From assembly GCA_006176705.1 (NCBI GenBank), contig QRFJ01004983.1, forward strand, positions 1 through 64,000: a DNA stretch of 64,000 nt, given 5' to 3'. The DNA is from Cocos nucifera (Eukaryota; Streptophyta; Magnoliopsida; Arecales; Arecaceae). The position numbers were made by a program, and so were the translations under genes. Within the stretch, counting starts at the first letter, position 1. Each line of letters opens with the position of its first letter. This document shows positions 36,776-49,377 of this stretch, one piece after another. Below the pieces are notes generated by a model that did no database searches, was not told where the DNA came from, and saw only the letters and a list, made by a program, of their open reading frames with translations.

Positions 36776-39056
36776 GAAAAAGAAATCCTAATTTTTCAGA
36801 TCAGGTTCGTTCAAATCTGATTGGATCAAGAGGCATATTTTAAAAAATTTTTTTTAGATCTAAATCAGATCTGATATTTTTTAGATCTAATTTTATGATT
36901 TGATAAATAAAAAAATAAATTACATTAAATCTAAATTAGTTTTACCTTGATATGGGTAATCTGATTACCCATTAATGATCTGCTGATAGCCTGAGGCTCT
37001 GGATCTAGCCATGCAAGCGCCTGGCCTCTACTGGTATCTACTCAGGTTAGATCTAGAGATCTTCTCCTTCTTTATCATGTCTCAAAAAATTAGATCTGGA
37101 TCTGATCTGGAGGATCTTCAAAACTTTTTTGAAGATCAGCAGTCGTCCTTTGCAGCAGTGCAGCCTTCTAGCTTTTCAGTCGCCTTTCTCTTGATCTGGA
37201 TCGCACCAAACCAAGGTCCAAAACTCCTTTTGATGTGGAGAGGGAGAGAGAAGGTGAAGTTTGGCATGGAGGAAGAGGGGAGAGGCAGCCTTGGGGCATG
37301 GGCTAGGTGATGATTTCACCAATCAAAGTTGGGCGCAGATAGGTCTTATTTATAGACTACTACGATCCAACTTCTCTTCTCTTCCCAACCAATCACAACT
37401 CTTTGTGAAATCAGATCTAAATCTGATTGGTGGGAATAGAGTCCCCCTGGATTCCTCCTTAGAGGGTGCCTAAGACCAGTCAAAGTTGGTTCTTAGGAGA
37501 ACTCTAATTGGAATCCAAAAAGGAGATGGAGTCCTTGTCCAACAAGGACTCCTAGGCGCCTCCAACTTGGGCACACGCCAGGGTGGCATGCGCCCCTCCT
37601 TGCCAGGTTCTAGCAAGGGGACAGGCCCCCACCAGCTCTCCAATAGGTGCATGACACATGTGGTCAAAATGTCAAAGTTTGTCAAAGGTCAGACTTTTGA
37701 CCAAAGTCAAAGAACAAGAAATGGCAGGTGACCAAAAATGGCAGGTAATGTCTTACAAAATAAGACAACCTTTTCTGACTTGGACAACCTCCAGTCAGAC
37801 CATATGAAGGCCTCTGATTGAGCACAAACTCCTTTGGCTCAGTCAGGACAACTTACTTATTTATGATAGCAAAAGAAGAACGTTAGGTTCAATCGAGTGC
37901 TAGCACGATTTTCCTTGAACCTAATTGAATCTCATTCAGATCAATTGAACTAGGATCAGTTCAATTGATGATCACCAGATTCAAACCCTTGTTTGTGTGA
38001 CCCAGTTAGGTTCAGTTCTGTATGGTAATGGGATATGTCATGATCTCTATCATCGACATCATCGAAACTCCTTTCGATGGATCAGAACTCTTCTGATTCG
38101 AACAGCTAGAATGATCGATCATCTAAATCATTCTAATTGCTCCCAAAATCCACCAGTGACACCTAGCAGTATATGGTGGCAACCCATCAGAGCTGAATGC
38201 GAACCTCTTGGTGCAGCTACCTGTGTGATTAAGTTCTTCTATCTTGAGCCCCGATCAGATTAGGGTTAAGGTGAACTCGTCAAACCCTAGTTTCTGTCAT
38301 ATGATGTAATCATTCGATTCGAGTCCGATGTGAAAATCTAAATAGAAACTCTTTCTATTATTTCACTCTGCCATGGCCATGGACTTCTGGACTTGATTCT
38401 CATGATTCATCATAGGGCTGCTCCTCTACCACCGAGGTAGATAGATTCCATCTTGATGCAATCCAGTTCCTACAATGAACATGCTATAGCCAACATACAC
38501 CTCAGGGTTCCATATGGCTAGGAGATCGAGTAATGGTGTAGTCAAACTATAACACCCTCAAGGTGAACTATGCCGATGCACCTCAGGTCAAAGAACCAGA
38601 CACACTACTGCAGCATCGAGTCAGTCATTGACGAGAAGGTAGACTTCCCTAATGACTACTCGAGGTGGTCACGCTCAGTGCCCTCGTTCTCTAACGAGTA
38701 CCTGTACTCTCGCTCCGGTGTCTCTCCACACCGTAGACTCAAGACTCATCTACTAAAGAGAAGCGATTGTACACCAATCTTTCGGATCAATCACCATCCT
38801 CGTGATGATCCTATGGTCAGGAGCATTTTATGAGTTAATAATGATTATTCATGTCTTAAATTTTCAACTCTTGAAAATATGAATTATCATTACCATTAAC
38901 TCAAAGGATGTATCACAGACACTAAATACACATATGTGATAGAAAATAACCCATTTTATTTTTATTAGTCAAAATTATAATTTTACCCCTAGAAGTGTAT
39001 TACAAGTGTCAGCCAATTCTGGCTTCTAGGGCACATATATCTAACAATCTCCCACT
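36776..39056 (-). repeat. 3' LTR of element A (D/E-type body)
   Basis: 2281 bp, ending CTAACA at 39056. From about 37130 onward it follows the D/E/F subtype, for example TTTGGCATGGAGGAAGAGG and the end text GGGCACATATATC. The first 300-350 bp share CTGATAGCCTGAGG with A's other LTR. Confidence 0.9.
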
Positions 39057-39071
39057 TGTCCTAAAGCCAAT
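39057..39071 (-). other. Polypurine tract of element A
   Basis: On the - strand GGACAAGTGGGAGAT directly precedes the 3' LTR. It is the usual primer for plus-strand DNA synthesis and overlaps the pol stop region. Confidence 0.8.
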
Positions 39072-39564
39072 TGGCTACAAGTCTAAGTCCCATCTTCTCA
39101 AGGTGGGCTTCGATCTTCTGCTGCCCAATGGCTTTGTAAGTGGGTCTGCCACATTATCTGTGGAGTTGACTCTCTTGACCTCGACATAACCCTTCTCGAG
39201 GTAATCGCGGATGAGGTGGTATCGCCGCTCAATATGCTTGGATTTTTGGTGAGACCTCGGCTCCTTAGCAAGGGCTATGGCGCCATTGTTGTCGCAGTAT
39301 AGAGGAATGGCATCTGATGGCATTACTCCGATTTCTGCAGCAAACTTCTTGTACCAGAATGCTTCCTTCGCAGCCTTCTGATGCAGCGATATATTCTGCT
39401 TCCATGGTGGAATCTGCTATCACTGTTTGCTTGGAACTCTTTCCAGCTGACAGCACCACCATTGCACACACAAACAGACTCCCAGATGTCGACTTTCGAT
39501 CATCTATATCGGACATGAAATCCTGAGTCTGTGTATCCCTGGACTTGGAGTTCTCCATTACCAA
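39061..39564 (-). pseudogene. RNase H domain of element A
   Basis: Copia RNase H, which removes the RNA template after reverse transcription. In two frames, 39265-39564 and 39075-39323: DIDDRKSTSGSLF, then ADSTMEAEYIAASE with the second acidic residue, then PLYCDNNGAIALAKEP, HIERRYHLIRDYLEKGYVEV and ADPLTKPLG. Pol ends at the stop complementary to 39061-39063. A frameshift after AASEG (+1, near 39375) separates the two parts. Confidence 0.9.
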
Positions 39565-39581
39565 AGACCAACATCATATCC

Positions 39582-40671
39582 TTAGTTCTTCTTCAAGTAC
39601 TTAAGGATACATTTCACAGAAGTCCAGTGTTCTTCACCTGGATTTGACTGATATCTGCTTGTGACACTCACAGCATGGGCTATATCAGGTCGTGTACATA
39701 GCATGGCATACATGAGGCTCCCTATTGCAGAAGCATAAGGGATCTTGCTCATGCGTTCTATTTCCTCAGGTGTGCTGGGGCACATCTTCTTGGAAAGATG
39801 AATACCATGTCTGAAGGGTATTAATCCCCTCTTAGAGTTTTCCATACTAAACCTCTTTAGTACTTTCTCTATGTACATCTTCTGTGAAAGTCCTAGCATC
39901 CTATTCGGTCTATCCCTATAGACCTTAATTCCTAGAATAAAGGATGCTTCGCCTAGGTCTTTCATGGAGAATTCCTTGGACAACCATAATTTTGACTGTT
40001 GTCAACATGGGAATATCATTCCCAATAAGGAGGATGTCATCCACGTACAATACGAGGAAGACAACAGCGCTCCCACTGACCTTTTTGAAAACACACGGTT
40101 CCTCTTCATTTTTGATGAAACCAAATATTTTGATCACATCATTGAAATGAGTGTTCCAGCTCCGAGATGCTTGCTTAAGTCCATATATGGACCTTTGCAG
40201 CTTGCAAACCTTGTGATCAGTATCACTGGATGTGAAACCTAGCGGCTGTTCCATATAGATATCTTCCTCAAGATATCCATTTAAGAATGCCATTTTCACG
40301 TCCATTTGCCATATTTCATAATCGAAATAGGCTGCAACGGCAAGCAATGTGCGGATGGATTTTAGCATAGCCACTGGGGAAAAGGTATCCTGATAGTCAA
40401 TGCCTTCGCATTGACTATAACCTTTTGCCACTAGTCTAGCCTTGAATGTCTCCACATTCCCATCTGCACCAATCTTTCTCTTGAAGATCCATTTACACCC
40501 AATAGGTACTATACCTTCTGGTGGATCTACCAAGGTCCAGACTTGGTTTGAGTGCATCGAGTCAATTTCTGACTGCATTGCCTCTAGCCATTTCTCGGAG
40601 TCGATATCTGATATCGCCTCGTTGTAGGTTTTGGGATCATCACCATGAGCACCATTACCTACGAGGAACAT
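39582..40671 (-). pseudogene. Reverse transcriptase domain of element A
   Basis: The larger part (39925-40671) is open for 248 codons: SNQVWTLVDPPEGIVPIGCK, KARLVAKGYSQ, YQDTFSPVA, WQMDVKMAFLNGYLEEDI (first catalytic Asp), IYGLKQASRSWNTHF and YVDDILLIGND. A one-base insertion near 39980 shifts the frame into 39582-39983, which continues FSMKDLGEASFILGIKVY and KMYIEKVLKRFS. Catalytic residues are all present, so the one indel is the visible defect. Confidence 0.93.
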
Positions 40672-40868
40672 TTTCTCTACTTCCTCTGAAATAATACCTA
40701 AGTATCTCTCAGGGGATGACGGAAAACTCTTTCCGATCTACGAGGTGGAGGAGGTAGTGTTCTTATTGGCTCAACCTGATTTGGTTCCAATTGGTCCTTA
40801 GCTCGTTGTACTTGTGAGACTTTCTCATCAAGCTTGATCTGCTTTCCAATGCCGCTATCTTGAATAAA

Positions 40869-41847
40869 CTATTTTTCAAGAAAGATGGCATGTCGACTCA
40901 CAATCACATTGTGGTCTTCTGGAATGTAGAAATAGTATCCTAATGACTCTTTAGGATATCCTATGAATCGAGCTCTAAAGGACCTAAACTCTAACTTGTC
41001 CGCTTGTTGTCTTTTGACATGAGCCGGACAACCCCAAATTCTGAGATGACTCAGACTTGGTTTCTTACCGTGCCATATCTCATACGGTGTGGTAGGAACG
41101 GTTTTAGAGGGAACCCTATTCAGTAGATAAATTGAAGTTAACAATGAGTGTCCCCAAAGAAAATCAGGGAGGTCTGTGAAGCTCATCATGGATCGAACCA
41201 TATCCAATAGAGTCCGATTTCTCCATTCTGAAATCCCGTTGAGTTGAGGTGTTCCTGGTGGAGTCCATTGAGAGACTATGCCATTTTTCTTTGAGATAGT
41301 CTAGGAATTTCCGGCTAAGGTATTCACCTCCTCGATCTGATCGAAGAACCTTAATGGGTTTTTCAGTTTGTTTTTCTACTTCATGTCTGAATTCTTTGAA
41401 CTTTTCAAAAGCTTCAGACTTGTGTCTCATAAGATACACATACCCATACCTAGACAGATCATCGGTAAAGGTAATGAAGTAGACAAAATTGCCTCTAGCC
41501 GGCACATCAAATGGGCCGCACACATCAGTATGTACTAGGGCAAGGAGATCTGTGGCCCTCTCCCCATGTCCAACAAAAGGGAGTTTAGTCATTTTGCCTT
41601 GAAGACAAGATTCACAAGTTGGATATGACTCGAAAGTCAATGGACTCAATAGCCCATTTTTCTCCAATTTGTTGATCCTATCTTCTGCTATATGACCTAA
41701 TCTCAGGTGCCATAGATATCTATCATTTGGACTATCCCTAGGTCGTTTGGCATTCACGTTTTGCTCGATAGTTAGAACAGGTACATCAATATGTAGCTGA
41801 TAAAGACCATTAATAAGGAAAACCATTTGCAATTTTATTTCTTTCAT
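40869..41847 (-). pseudogene. Integrase domain of element A
   Basis: Frames 41164-41847 and 40869-41207. The zinc finger has HLRLGH and CESCLQGK. The catalytic triad is seen as HTDVCGPFDV, SDRGGEYLSRK and the Glu in NGISEW (in the shifted frame). The end has WHGKKPSLSHLRIWGC and FRARFIGYPKESLGYYFY, typical of copia. A frameshift lies near 41288 in a run of T (coding strand A), where B has a longer, in-frame reading. Between integrase and RT (40672-40868) is the usual poorly conserved linker. Confidence 0.92.
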
Positions 41848-41927
41848 AAAGAATGTTACAATGGTCCTTAAAGAAGGTAATCACATAGCCTTCTTGTGCT
41901 AAGCATGAAACAGAAATCAAATTCCTG

Positions 41928-43024
41928 CTAGCTGCAGGCACATAATAACAGTCTTTTCAAAACTAAGTCTAAACCAGATGGTAATCGAAGAGGGTATGTT
42001 CCCACGGCTACTGCAGCAACTCTTGCTCCATTACCGATGCGTAGGATCATGTCTCCATCCCTCAGCCTCCTGCTATCCTCAAGACCCTGCATGGAAGTGC
42101 ACAGATGAGCACTAGAACCAGAGTCAAGCACCCAACTGGATGCAGAAGAAACCGTAAGGTTAGACTCAATAACGAGCATACCTCCAGAAGGACCTTCCTT
42201 CTTGTTCTTCAGGGTGGCCAGGTAAGTAGGGCAGTTCCGCTTCCAATGGCCGTCGCTGTTGCAATGGAAAACACTTTCCTTTGACATCGGCCTTTTTCTT
42301 CGGCTTCTGCTTCTTCTTCTTCTTTTTCCTTCCACCTTCTGCTTTTGCTTTTTCGCAGACTTCTTTTTCTTTCCATAAGACTTTCTTTTGGAAGAAGTCC
42401 GTTCCATAGCAAGAACTGAGCCTTTAGAACCTTTCATAGAAAGCTCAGCGGTAACCAGCATATTCATTAATTCGGCCAAGGAATTTTGAAGTTTATGCAT
42501 GTGGTAATTCATGATGAATTGCCCATATGCATCAGTCAAGGATTGCAGAATAATATCATTCTGCAGGTCCAAGTCTAACTTCACACCGAGCTTCTCAAGC
42601 TCTTCCATGTCCTTGATCATTGTCAGACAGTGATCTTGGACTGACTGCCCATCACGCATCTTAGCCTTAAAAAGTCATTTCGTGACTTGATATTTGGCTG
42701 CGCGACTCTGTTCACCAAACATCTCCTGCAGGTGAGCCAACATTTGGCGAGCAGTCCCGATATCTTCATGTTGGCGCTGGAGCTCATCAGACATCGAGCC
42801 CAACATGTAATATCTGGCCTTATTATCTTCGTCTATCCATTTTTCCAGAGATGCTCTCTGTTCAATGGATGGACGGGCTGGTAAGGTGGGAGGGTCCTGG
42901 TCAGTACATGGGTTAACTTCTCAGAACCCAAAACTATTTTGTAGTTCCTGAGCCAATCTTTATAATTGGGTCCAGTCAGTCTATGTGTGTCCAGGATACG
43001 TGCCAATGGGTTGGACGCAGACAT
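41928..43024 (-). pseudogene. gag and protease region of element A
   Basis: Gag starts at ATG 43024 (MSASNPLARILDTHRLTG) and runs open to 42833. A frameshift leads to 41928-42659: LQNDIILQSLTDAYG, a lysine- and arginine-rich stretch, then the zinc knuckle. An extra A in the coding-strand T run near 42269-42272 makes it VFHCNSDGHWKRNC, whereas element B reads CFHCNNNGHWKRNC, so the first cysteine is lost by frameshift. The aspartic protease follows with WVLDSGSSAHLC (catalytic DSG kept). Gag forms the virus-like particle; the protease cuts the polyprotein. Confidence 0.9.
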
Positions 43025-43028
43025 TTTT

Positions 43029-43817
43029 CTGTAGAGAGTCAAAGATTCTAGTTAGATACTGTAATTATGACTTGACCAATTTATTTAGAAATTTTATTTT
43101 TAAACAAATTAGCTCCCACTATTTTCTCGGATCCCTACACTCCCTCTGTAGAGATGCAAAAATCTCCACGATTAATGATTTCTAGTGGGTGGTGCGGTCT
43201 CACCAACTGACTCATCACCTCACCTAACAGTTATTGGTGATGGGTTAGCCAATGAGTGAACAACTCTTGTTCAATGATTCTCTAATCATGGTGCACCCAA
43301 ACTTGGTCTCTAATTCATGAATCTCACCGTATCCAAAATATTGATCCACTCCTTAGTTAAGTCAGACCCACCATTTGCATAGACTGGGTTCCTAATTGAG
43401 TCTCTCACCGTATCCAAAATATTGAGCCCAACTCATCCTCCAGCCCATAGCATCCAATGCCTAATAGACATGGTTGCATCTTTCGGTGCAACTGAGCCAC
43501 TGTATCCAGCCGAGAACAATCAACCCCGGGAAGGGCCCGCACATCTACAATGGTGGAAGACCTCAGACTTAATCTTTTCTTAGGGAGAATTGATTCAGGT
43601 CTCATTAAACTAGACTTGTCATAGTCATAACAATTATGACTAACCTAGTGGCATGGGTTAGCTCGGATTATTGACCACCTCAGATCAGAACTGTGTCAAC
43701 AGATATGGCCAGGTAAGTGAGACCGGTGGAAGGAATATGCCATTAACTCGTACAAGAATGCATTCAGGTCGAGTAGCTTCCAATTAAAAACCAGTCGGTC
43801 GTATGTGCCAAACTTAC
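43029..43817 (-). other. Candidate leader intron of element A
   Basis: On the - strand AAG/GTAAGTTT (intron starts at 43817), branch-like CTAAC (43051-43055) and acceptor CTCTACAG (ends at 43029), 789 bp. The acceptor lies 4 nt before the gag ATG. See the same arrangement in D. Confidence 0.55.
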
Positions 43818-44885
43818 CTTAGACACCAAATTGTTGAGCCAGAACCAATTGGGTTAGCCTACAATCCAGACTCTAACCTCTGAGCCTAATTAGGTCTTGC
43901 TTGATCGTGACTCGATCTTGACCCAGACTTAATCCTATTAGGCTGGTCAATTTAAGCATTGTTGATCCCATCTAACCAACTCTTGATTCGGTTTGATCAA
44001 CCGCTTAGACCTAATTGAGCTACCCAAGCCCGAACCCAGTATTATGAATATGTCTTAGATCTAAAATTCTCAATTTTAGACCTAATTAATATTTCCATAA
44101 TCTTAATTTTTAATTAAGTAGGGTTCATAAACAAAATATGCACAATAAATCCTAGGGTTTCAGGATCTAGGGTTTTGCAGAAAGTAAGTTTTGGGTTTCT
44201 GATTAAGGACGAACACGCAGCACCCCTACACATCATAAGAACACCCCATCGAATGGGAAGAGAGGGCCTTTAAACCCTTCTTCATTCTTATGATCGGACG
44301 GCCAAGAGAGGAATGCCTTAATCAGGAACATGCAATACTACAAAATAGTTTTAGATCTATATCATATATCTCATATAAGAAAATTAGATCTAATTCATGG
44401 CATATTTTGCATACATCTCATGTATCGAATCATGCATATTTTTAGATCTAAATTATCTCATAATAATCTAAAAAATTAGATTTAAATTGATCTAATCAAA
44501 ATAAATTCTAATCTAGATAATTATGTAGAACTATTCTACAACTAGTCTAGACATGCATCAATCATATCTCATATGATATTTAAAATTAAATAAATTTATT
44601 TTTACTATTTTTTAGATGTTATTATAACCATTATAATATCAAAAAATAGTAAATAAATAGATCTAAAATATGATTTAATCAAATAAAAATTAAAACATGC
44701 AAGACTATTCTATAGAACTATTCTATTTTAGAACTAGTCATGCATATTTTCTAATCTTAGATCCAAATTATTTAATTTTAATTTTCTAATTTTCTAATTT
44801 TAGATCTGATCACATCTCATGTGATATCTAAAATTACTAATTTAAAATAAATTTAAAATTAGATCTAAATAAATTTTAGAACCTT
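43818..44885 (-). other. Upstream part of the leader of element A
   Basis: AT-rich untranslated leader between primer site and the putative donor, collinear with 51674-52735 of D. No coding capacity. Confidence 0.8.
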
Positions 44886-44898
44886 GGCTCTGATACCA
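44886..44898 (-). other. Primer-binding site of element A
   Basis: On the - strand TGGTATCAGAGCC, a perfect copia initiator tRNA-Met site, 2 nt from the 5' LTR. Confidence 0.93.
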
Positions 44899-44900
44899 GT

Positions 44901-47175
44901 TGAAGGAAAATCCTGATTTCTCAAGTCCAGGTTCGTTCAGATCTGATCAGATCAAGAGATATATTTTAAAAATTTTCTCTTAGATCTAAATCAGATATGA
45001 TATTTTTTAAATCTAATTTTATGATCTAATAAATAAAAAAATTAAATCTAAATTAGTTTTACCTTGATATGGGTAATCCGATTACCTGTTGATGATCTAC
45101 TGATAGCCTGAGGTTCTGGATCTAGCCATTCAAGTGCCTGATCTCTACCGATATCCACTCGGACTGGATCTAGAGATCTTCTTCTTCTTTATCACGTCTC
45201 CAAAAATTAGATCTGGATCTGATTTTGAGGATCTTCAAAATTTCTTTTGAAGATCAGCAGTCGTCTTTGCAGCAGTGCTGCTTCTTCCTTTGTCGTCAGC
45301 CTTTTCTTGCCTGGATCACACAAACCGAAGGCCCAACTTCCTTGGGCGTGGAGAGGAGAGAGATGATCAGAAGATGGCATGGAGGAGGGAGAGAGGTAGC
45401 CTTGGGGTGTGGGCTAGGAGAGAGTTCACCAAAGTTGGGCGTAGATAGGTCTTTATATAGAGCCTGCCGTGCCACGCAGTACCACATCACCCCGACCAAT
45501 CACATTGCTTCGTATAATCAGATCTAAATTTGATTGGTGGGATGACATCACCTAATCCAATCAAATGAGAGACCCATAGATTCATTCTTAGATGGTGCTT
45601 AAGATTGGTCAAAGTCTATAGGTGAGGGTCACCTAGTTTGAATCCAAGAAGCAACTTGGAGTCCCATCTGCATGGGACTCCAAGCATCCCTATCCTTGGG
45701 CGCATGCCATCCTAGGTGTGCGATCCCTCCTTTCCAAAATCCAGTAAGGGGACAAGCCCCTATCTACTCTCCAATAAGTGCATGACACATGGGTAGATGT
45801 CCAAGGGTCAAAGGTCAACATTTGACCAAAGTCAAAGGATAAGAATTAGCAGGTGACGGAAAATTGCTGATGTTGTCTCAAATTTATCTCATAAATTAAG
45901 ACAATCCTTTTCTTACCTGGACAAGCTCCAGTCAGACCAGGTAAAGGTACCTGAGCAAGCACAAACATATTTGGCTTAGTCAAGATAATTTATAATGATA
46001 GAAAAAGAAGATTGTTAGGTTCAATCGTGTGCTAGCACGATTTCCTTGAACCTAATTGAATCTAATTCAAATCAATTGAACTGGGTTAGTCCAATTGATA
46101 ATATCCAGATCCAAACCCTTATTTGTGTGATCCAGTTAGGTTTAGTTTTGTATGGTAATGGGATATGTAGTGATCTCCATCATCAACATCATCGAAACTC
46201 CTTGCGACGGATTAGAACTCTTCTAATTCAGACAATTAGAATGATCGATCATCTAAATCATTCTAATTGCTCCCAAAATTCACCTAGTGACACCTAGCAG
46301 TATATGGTGGCAACCCATCAGAGCTGAAAATGAACCTCTTGGTGCAGCTACCTTGTGTGATTAAGTTCTTCTATCTTGAGCTTCGATCAGATTAGGGTTA
46401 AGGATAAACTCGTCAAACCCTAATTTCTATCATATGATTTAATCATTCGATTCAAGTTTGATGTGAAAATCTTAATAGAAACTCTTTCTATTATTTCACT
46501 CTCTGCCATGGCCATGGGCTTATGAACTTGATTCTCATGATCATCATAGGGCTGCTCCTCATCCATCGAGGTAGATAGATTTCATCTTGGTGCAATCCAG
46601 TTCCTACAATGAACATGCTATAGCCAACATACACCTCAGGGTTCTGAATGGCTAGGAGACCGAGTCATGGTGTAGTCAAACTATAACACCCTCAAGGTGA
46701 ACTATCGATGCACCTCAAATCAAAAAACCAGACACACCACTGCAGCTTCGAGTCAGTCATCGACGAGAAGGTAGACTTTCTTATGACTACTCGAGGTGGT
46801 CACGCTCAGTGCCCTCATTCTCTAATGAGTACCTATACTCTCGCTCCAGTGTCTCTACACCACAGACTCAAGACTCATCTACTATAAAAAAGCGATTGTA
46901 CACTAATCTTTTGGATCAAACACCATCATCATGATGATCCTACGGTCAGGAGCATTTTATGAGTTAATAATGAAAATTCTTGTCTTAAATTTTCAACTCT
47001 TGAAAATAAGAATTATCATTATCATTAACTCAAGGGATGTATCACAGACACTAAATAAACATATATGATAGAAAATAATCTATTTTATTATTTATAGTTC
47101 AAATTATAATTTTGCCCCAAGAAGTGTATTACAAGTGTCAGCCAATTTTGGCTTCTAGGGCACACATATCTAACA
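44901..47175 (-). repeat. 5' LTR of element A (B-type body)
   Basis: 2275 bp from TGAAGGAAAATCC to ATATCTAACA. The first part (to about 45290) resembles A's other LTR. From about 45330 it follows the B subtype, for example CCTTGGGCGTGGAGAGG, GGCATGGAGGAGGGAGAG, AGCACAAACATATTTGGCT and the end GGGCACACATATC. A pair of LTRs from one integration should start identical. Confidence 0.9.
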
Positions 47176-47809
47176 CATCATAGGGCTGCTCCTCATCCAC
47201 CGAGGTAGATAGATTTCATCTTGGTGCAATCCAATTTCTATAATGAACATGCTATAGCCAACATACACCTCAGGATTTCGAATGATTAGGAGATCGAGTC
47301 ATGGTGTAGTCAAACTATAACACCCTCGAGATAACCTGCCGATGCACCTCAGGTTAAAGAATCAGACACACCACTTCAACTTTGAGTCAGTCATTGACGA
47401 GAAGGTAGACTTCCTTATGACTACTCGAGGTGGTCATGCTCGGTGCCCTCATTCTCTAACGAGTACCTGTACTCTTACTCCAATGTTTTTACACCATAGA
47501 CTCAAGACTCATCTACTATAAAGAAGCGATTGTACACTAATCTTTCGGATCAATCACCATCCTCATGATGATCCTATGGTCAGAGGCATTTTATGAGTTA
47601 ATAATAAAAATTCTTATCTTAAATTTTCAACTCTTGAAAATAAGAATTATCATTACCATTAACTCAATAGACGTATTATAGATACTAAATACACATATGT
47701 GATTGAAAATAATCCATTTTATTATTTATAGTCAAAATTATAATTTTGCTTCTAGAAGCGTATTACAAGTGTCTGCCAATTCTGGCTTCTAGGGCACACA
47801 TATCTAACA
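47176..47809 (-). repeat. 3' LTR of element B, inner part
   Basis: It begins with the second CATCA (47176-47180) and continues the B LTR from TAGGGCTGCTCC to the LTR terminus CTAACA at 47809. Together with 35116-36775 it makes about 2290 bp, the normal LTR length. Confidence 0.9.
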
Positions 47810-49377
47810 AACTTCCACTTGACCTGAAGTCAATTAGCTACAAATCTAAGTCCCATCTTCTCAAGGTGGGCTTCGATCTTCTGTTGGCCTAACGGCTTTG
47901 TAAGCAGGTCCGCCGCATAGTCTACGGAGTCGACTCTCTTGACCTCGACGTAACCCTTCTTGAGGTAATCGCAGATGAGGTGATATTGCTGCTCGATGTG
48001 CTTGGATTTCTGGTGAGACCTCGGCTCCTTAGCAAGGGCTATGGTGCCATTGTTGTTGTAGTATAGAGGAATGGCATCTGATGACATCACTCCAATCTCT
48101 ACAATAAATTTCTTGTACCAGAATGCCTCCTTTGCAGCTTCTGACGTAGTGATATATTCTACTTCTATGGTGGAATCTGCTATCACTGTCTGCTTGAAAC
48201 TTTTTCAACTGATAGCTCCACCATTGCACACAAACAAACTTTCAGATGTTGACTTTGGATCATCTACATCGGACATAAAGTCCGAATTTGTATACCCTTG
48301 GACTTGGAGTTCTTCATTACCAAAGATCAACAACATATCCTTAGTTCTTCTTAAATACTTAAGGATACATTTCACAAAAGTCCAGTATTCCTCATCTGGA
48401 TTCGACTGATATCTGCTCGTGACACTTACAGCATGGGCTATATCAAGTCATGTACATAACATGGCATACATGAGGCTTCCTATTGCTGAAGCATAAGGGA
48501 TCTTGTTCATGCATTCTATTTCCTCAGGTGTGCTAGGGCACATCTTCTTGAAAAGATGAATGCCATGCCTGAAGGGTACTAAACCCCTCTTAGAGTTTTT
48601 CATGCTAAACCTCTTCAGCACTTCCTCTATATACATTTTCTGTGAAAGTCCTAGCATTCTATTTGGTGTATCTCTATAGATCTTTATTCCTAGAATAAAG
48701 GATGCTTCTCCTAGGTCTTTCATGGAGAATTCATTATTTAACCATATTTTAACTGTGGTCAACATGAGAATATCATTCCCAATAAGGAGGATGTCATCCA
48801 CATACAATACGAGAAAGATAACAGCGCTCCCACTAACCTTTTTGAAGATACATGGCTCCTCCTCATTTTAGATGAAATCAAATAATTTGATCACATCATT
48901 AAAATGAGTATTCCAGCTCTGAGATACTTGCTTAAGTCCATATATGGACCATTGCAGCTTGCATACCTTGTGATCATCATCATCGGATGTGAAATCTAGT
49001 GGCTGTTCCATATAGATATCTTGCTCAAGATATCCATTTAAGAATGCCATTTTCACATTCATTTGCCATATTTCATAATCAAAATAGGCTGCAATAGCAA
49101 GCAATGTGCGAATGAATTTTAGCATAGCTACTAGCGAAAAAGTATCTTGATAGTCAATGTCTTTGCATTGACTATAACCTTTTGCCACTAATCTAGCCTT
49201 GAATGTCTCCACATTTCCATCTGCATCAATCTTTCTCTTGTAGATCCATTTACACCCAATAGGTACTATACCTTCTACGGGATCTACCAAGGTCCAGACT
49301 TGGTTTGAGTGCATCGAGTCAATTTCTGACTTCATAGCCTCTAACCATTTCTTGGAGTTGATATTCGATATTGCCTC
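47810..49377 (-). pseudogene. RT and RNase H region of element B (3' part of pol)
   Basis: RNase H: 47830-48186 with ADSTIEVEYITTSE, YYNNNGTIALAKEP and KHIEQQYHLICDYL. Several residues differ from A, and the second Asp of the usual CDN box is Asn. RT: 48448-48807 with YVDDILLIGND and 48868-49335 with CKWIYKRKI, KARLVAKGYSQ, VKMAFLNGYLEQDI and IYGLKQVSQSWN. A TAG between the two RT parts and further stops inactivate it. Differences from A are mostly transitions, as expected for decay of methylated DNA. The gene is cut at 49377 by element D. Confidence 0.9.
49373..49377. other. Target-site duplication of element D, left copy
   Basis: GCCTC, repeated at 59162-59166. Joining the sides once restores B's pol text GATATTGCCTCGTTATAGG, as in A at about 40610-40630. 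Confidence 0.95.

Larger units (their letters stand above)
36776..47175 (-). mobile_element. Ty1/copia element A (BARE/Angela-like), inserted in the LTR of element B
   Basis: Full-length 10.4-kb element on the - strand: 3' LTR 36776-39056, purine tract, gag-pol 39061-43024, leader, primer site, 5' LTR 44901-47175. It is flanked by CATCA on both sides. The coding region is collinear with D and E and is broken only by a handful of single-base frameshifts. The two LTRs are of different subtypes over most of their length. Confidence 0.95.

Noticed and set aside
37011..37310. Frame of 99 codons in A's left LTR
   Set aside because: LTR sequence near the transcription start, not kept open in the sister LTRs.
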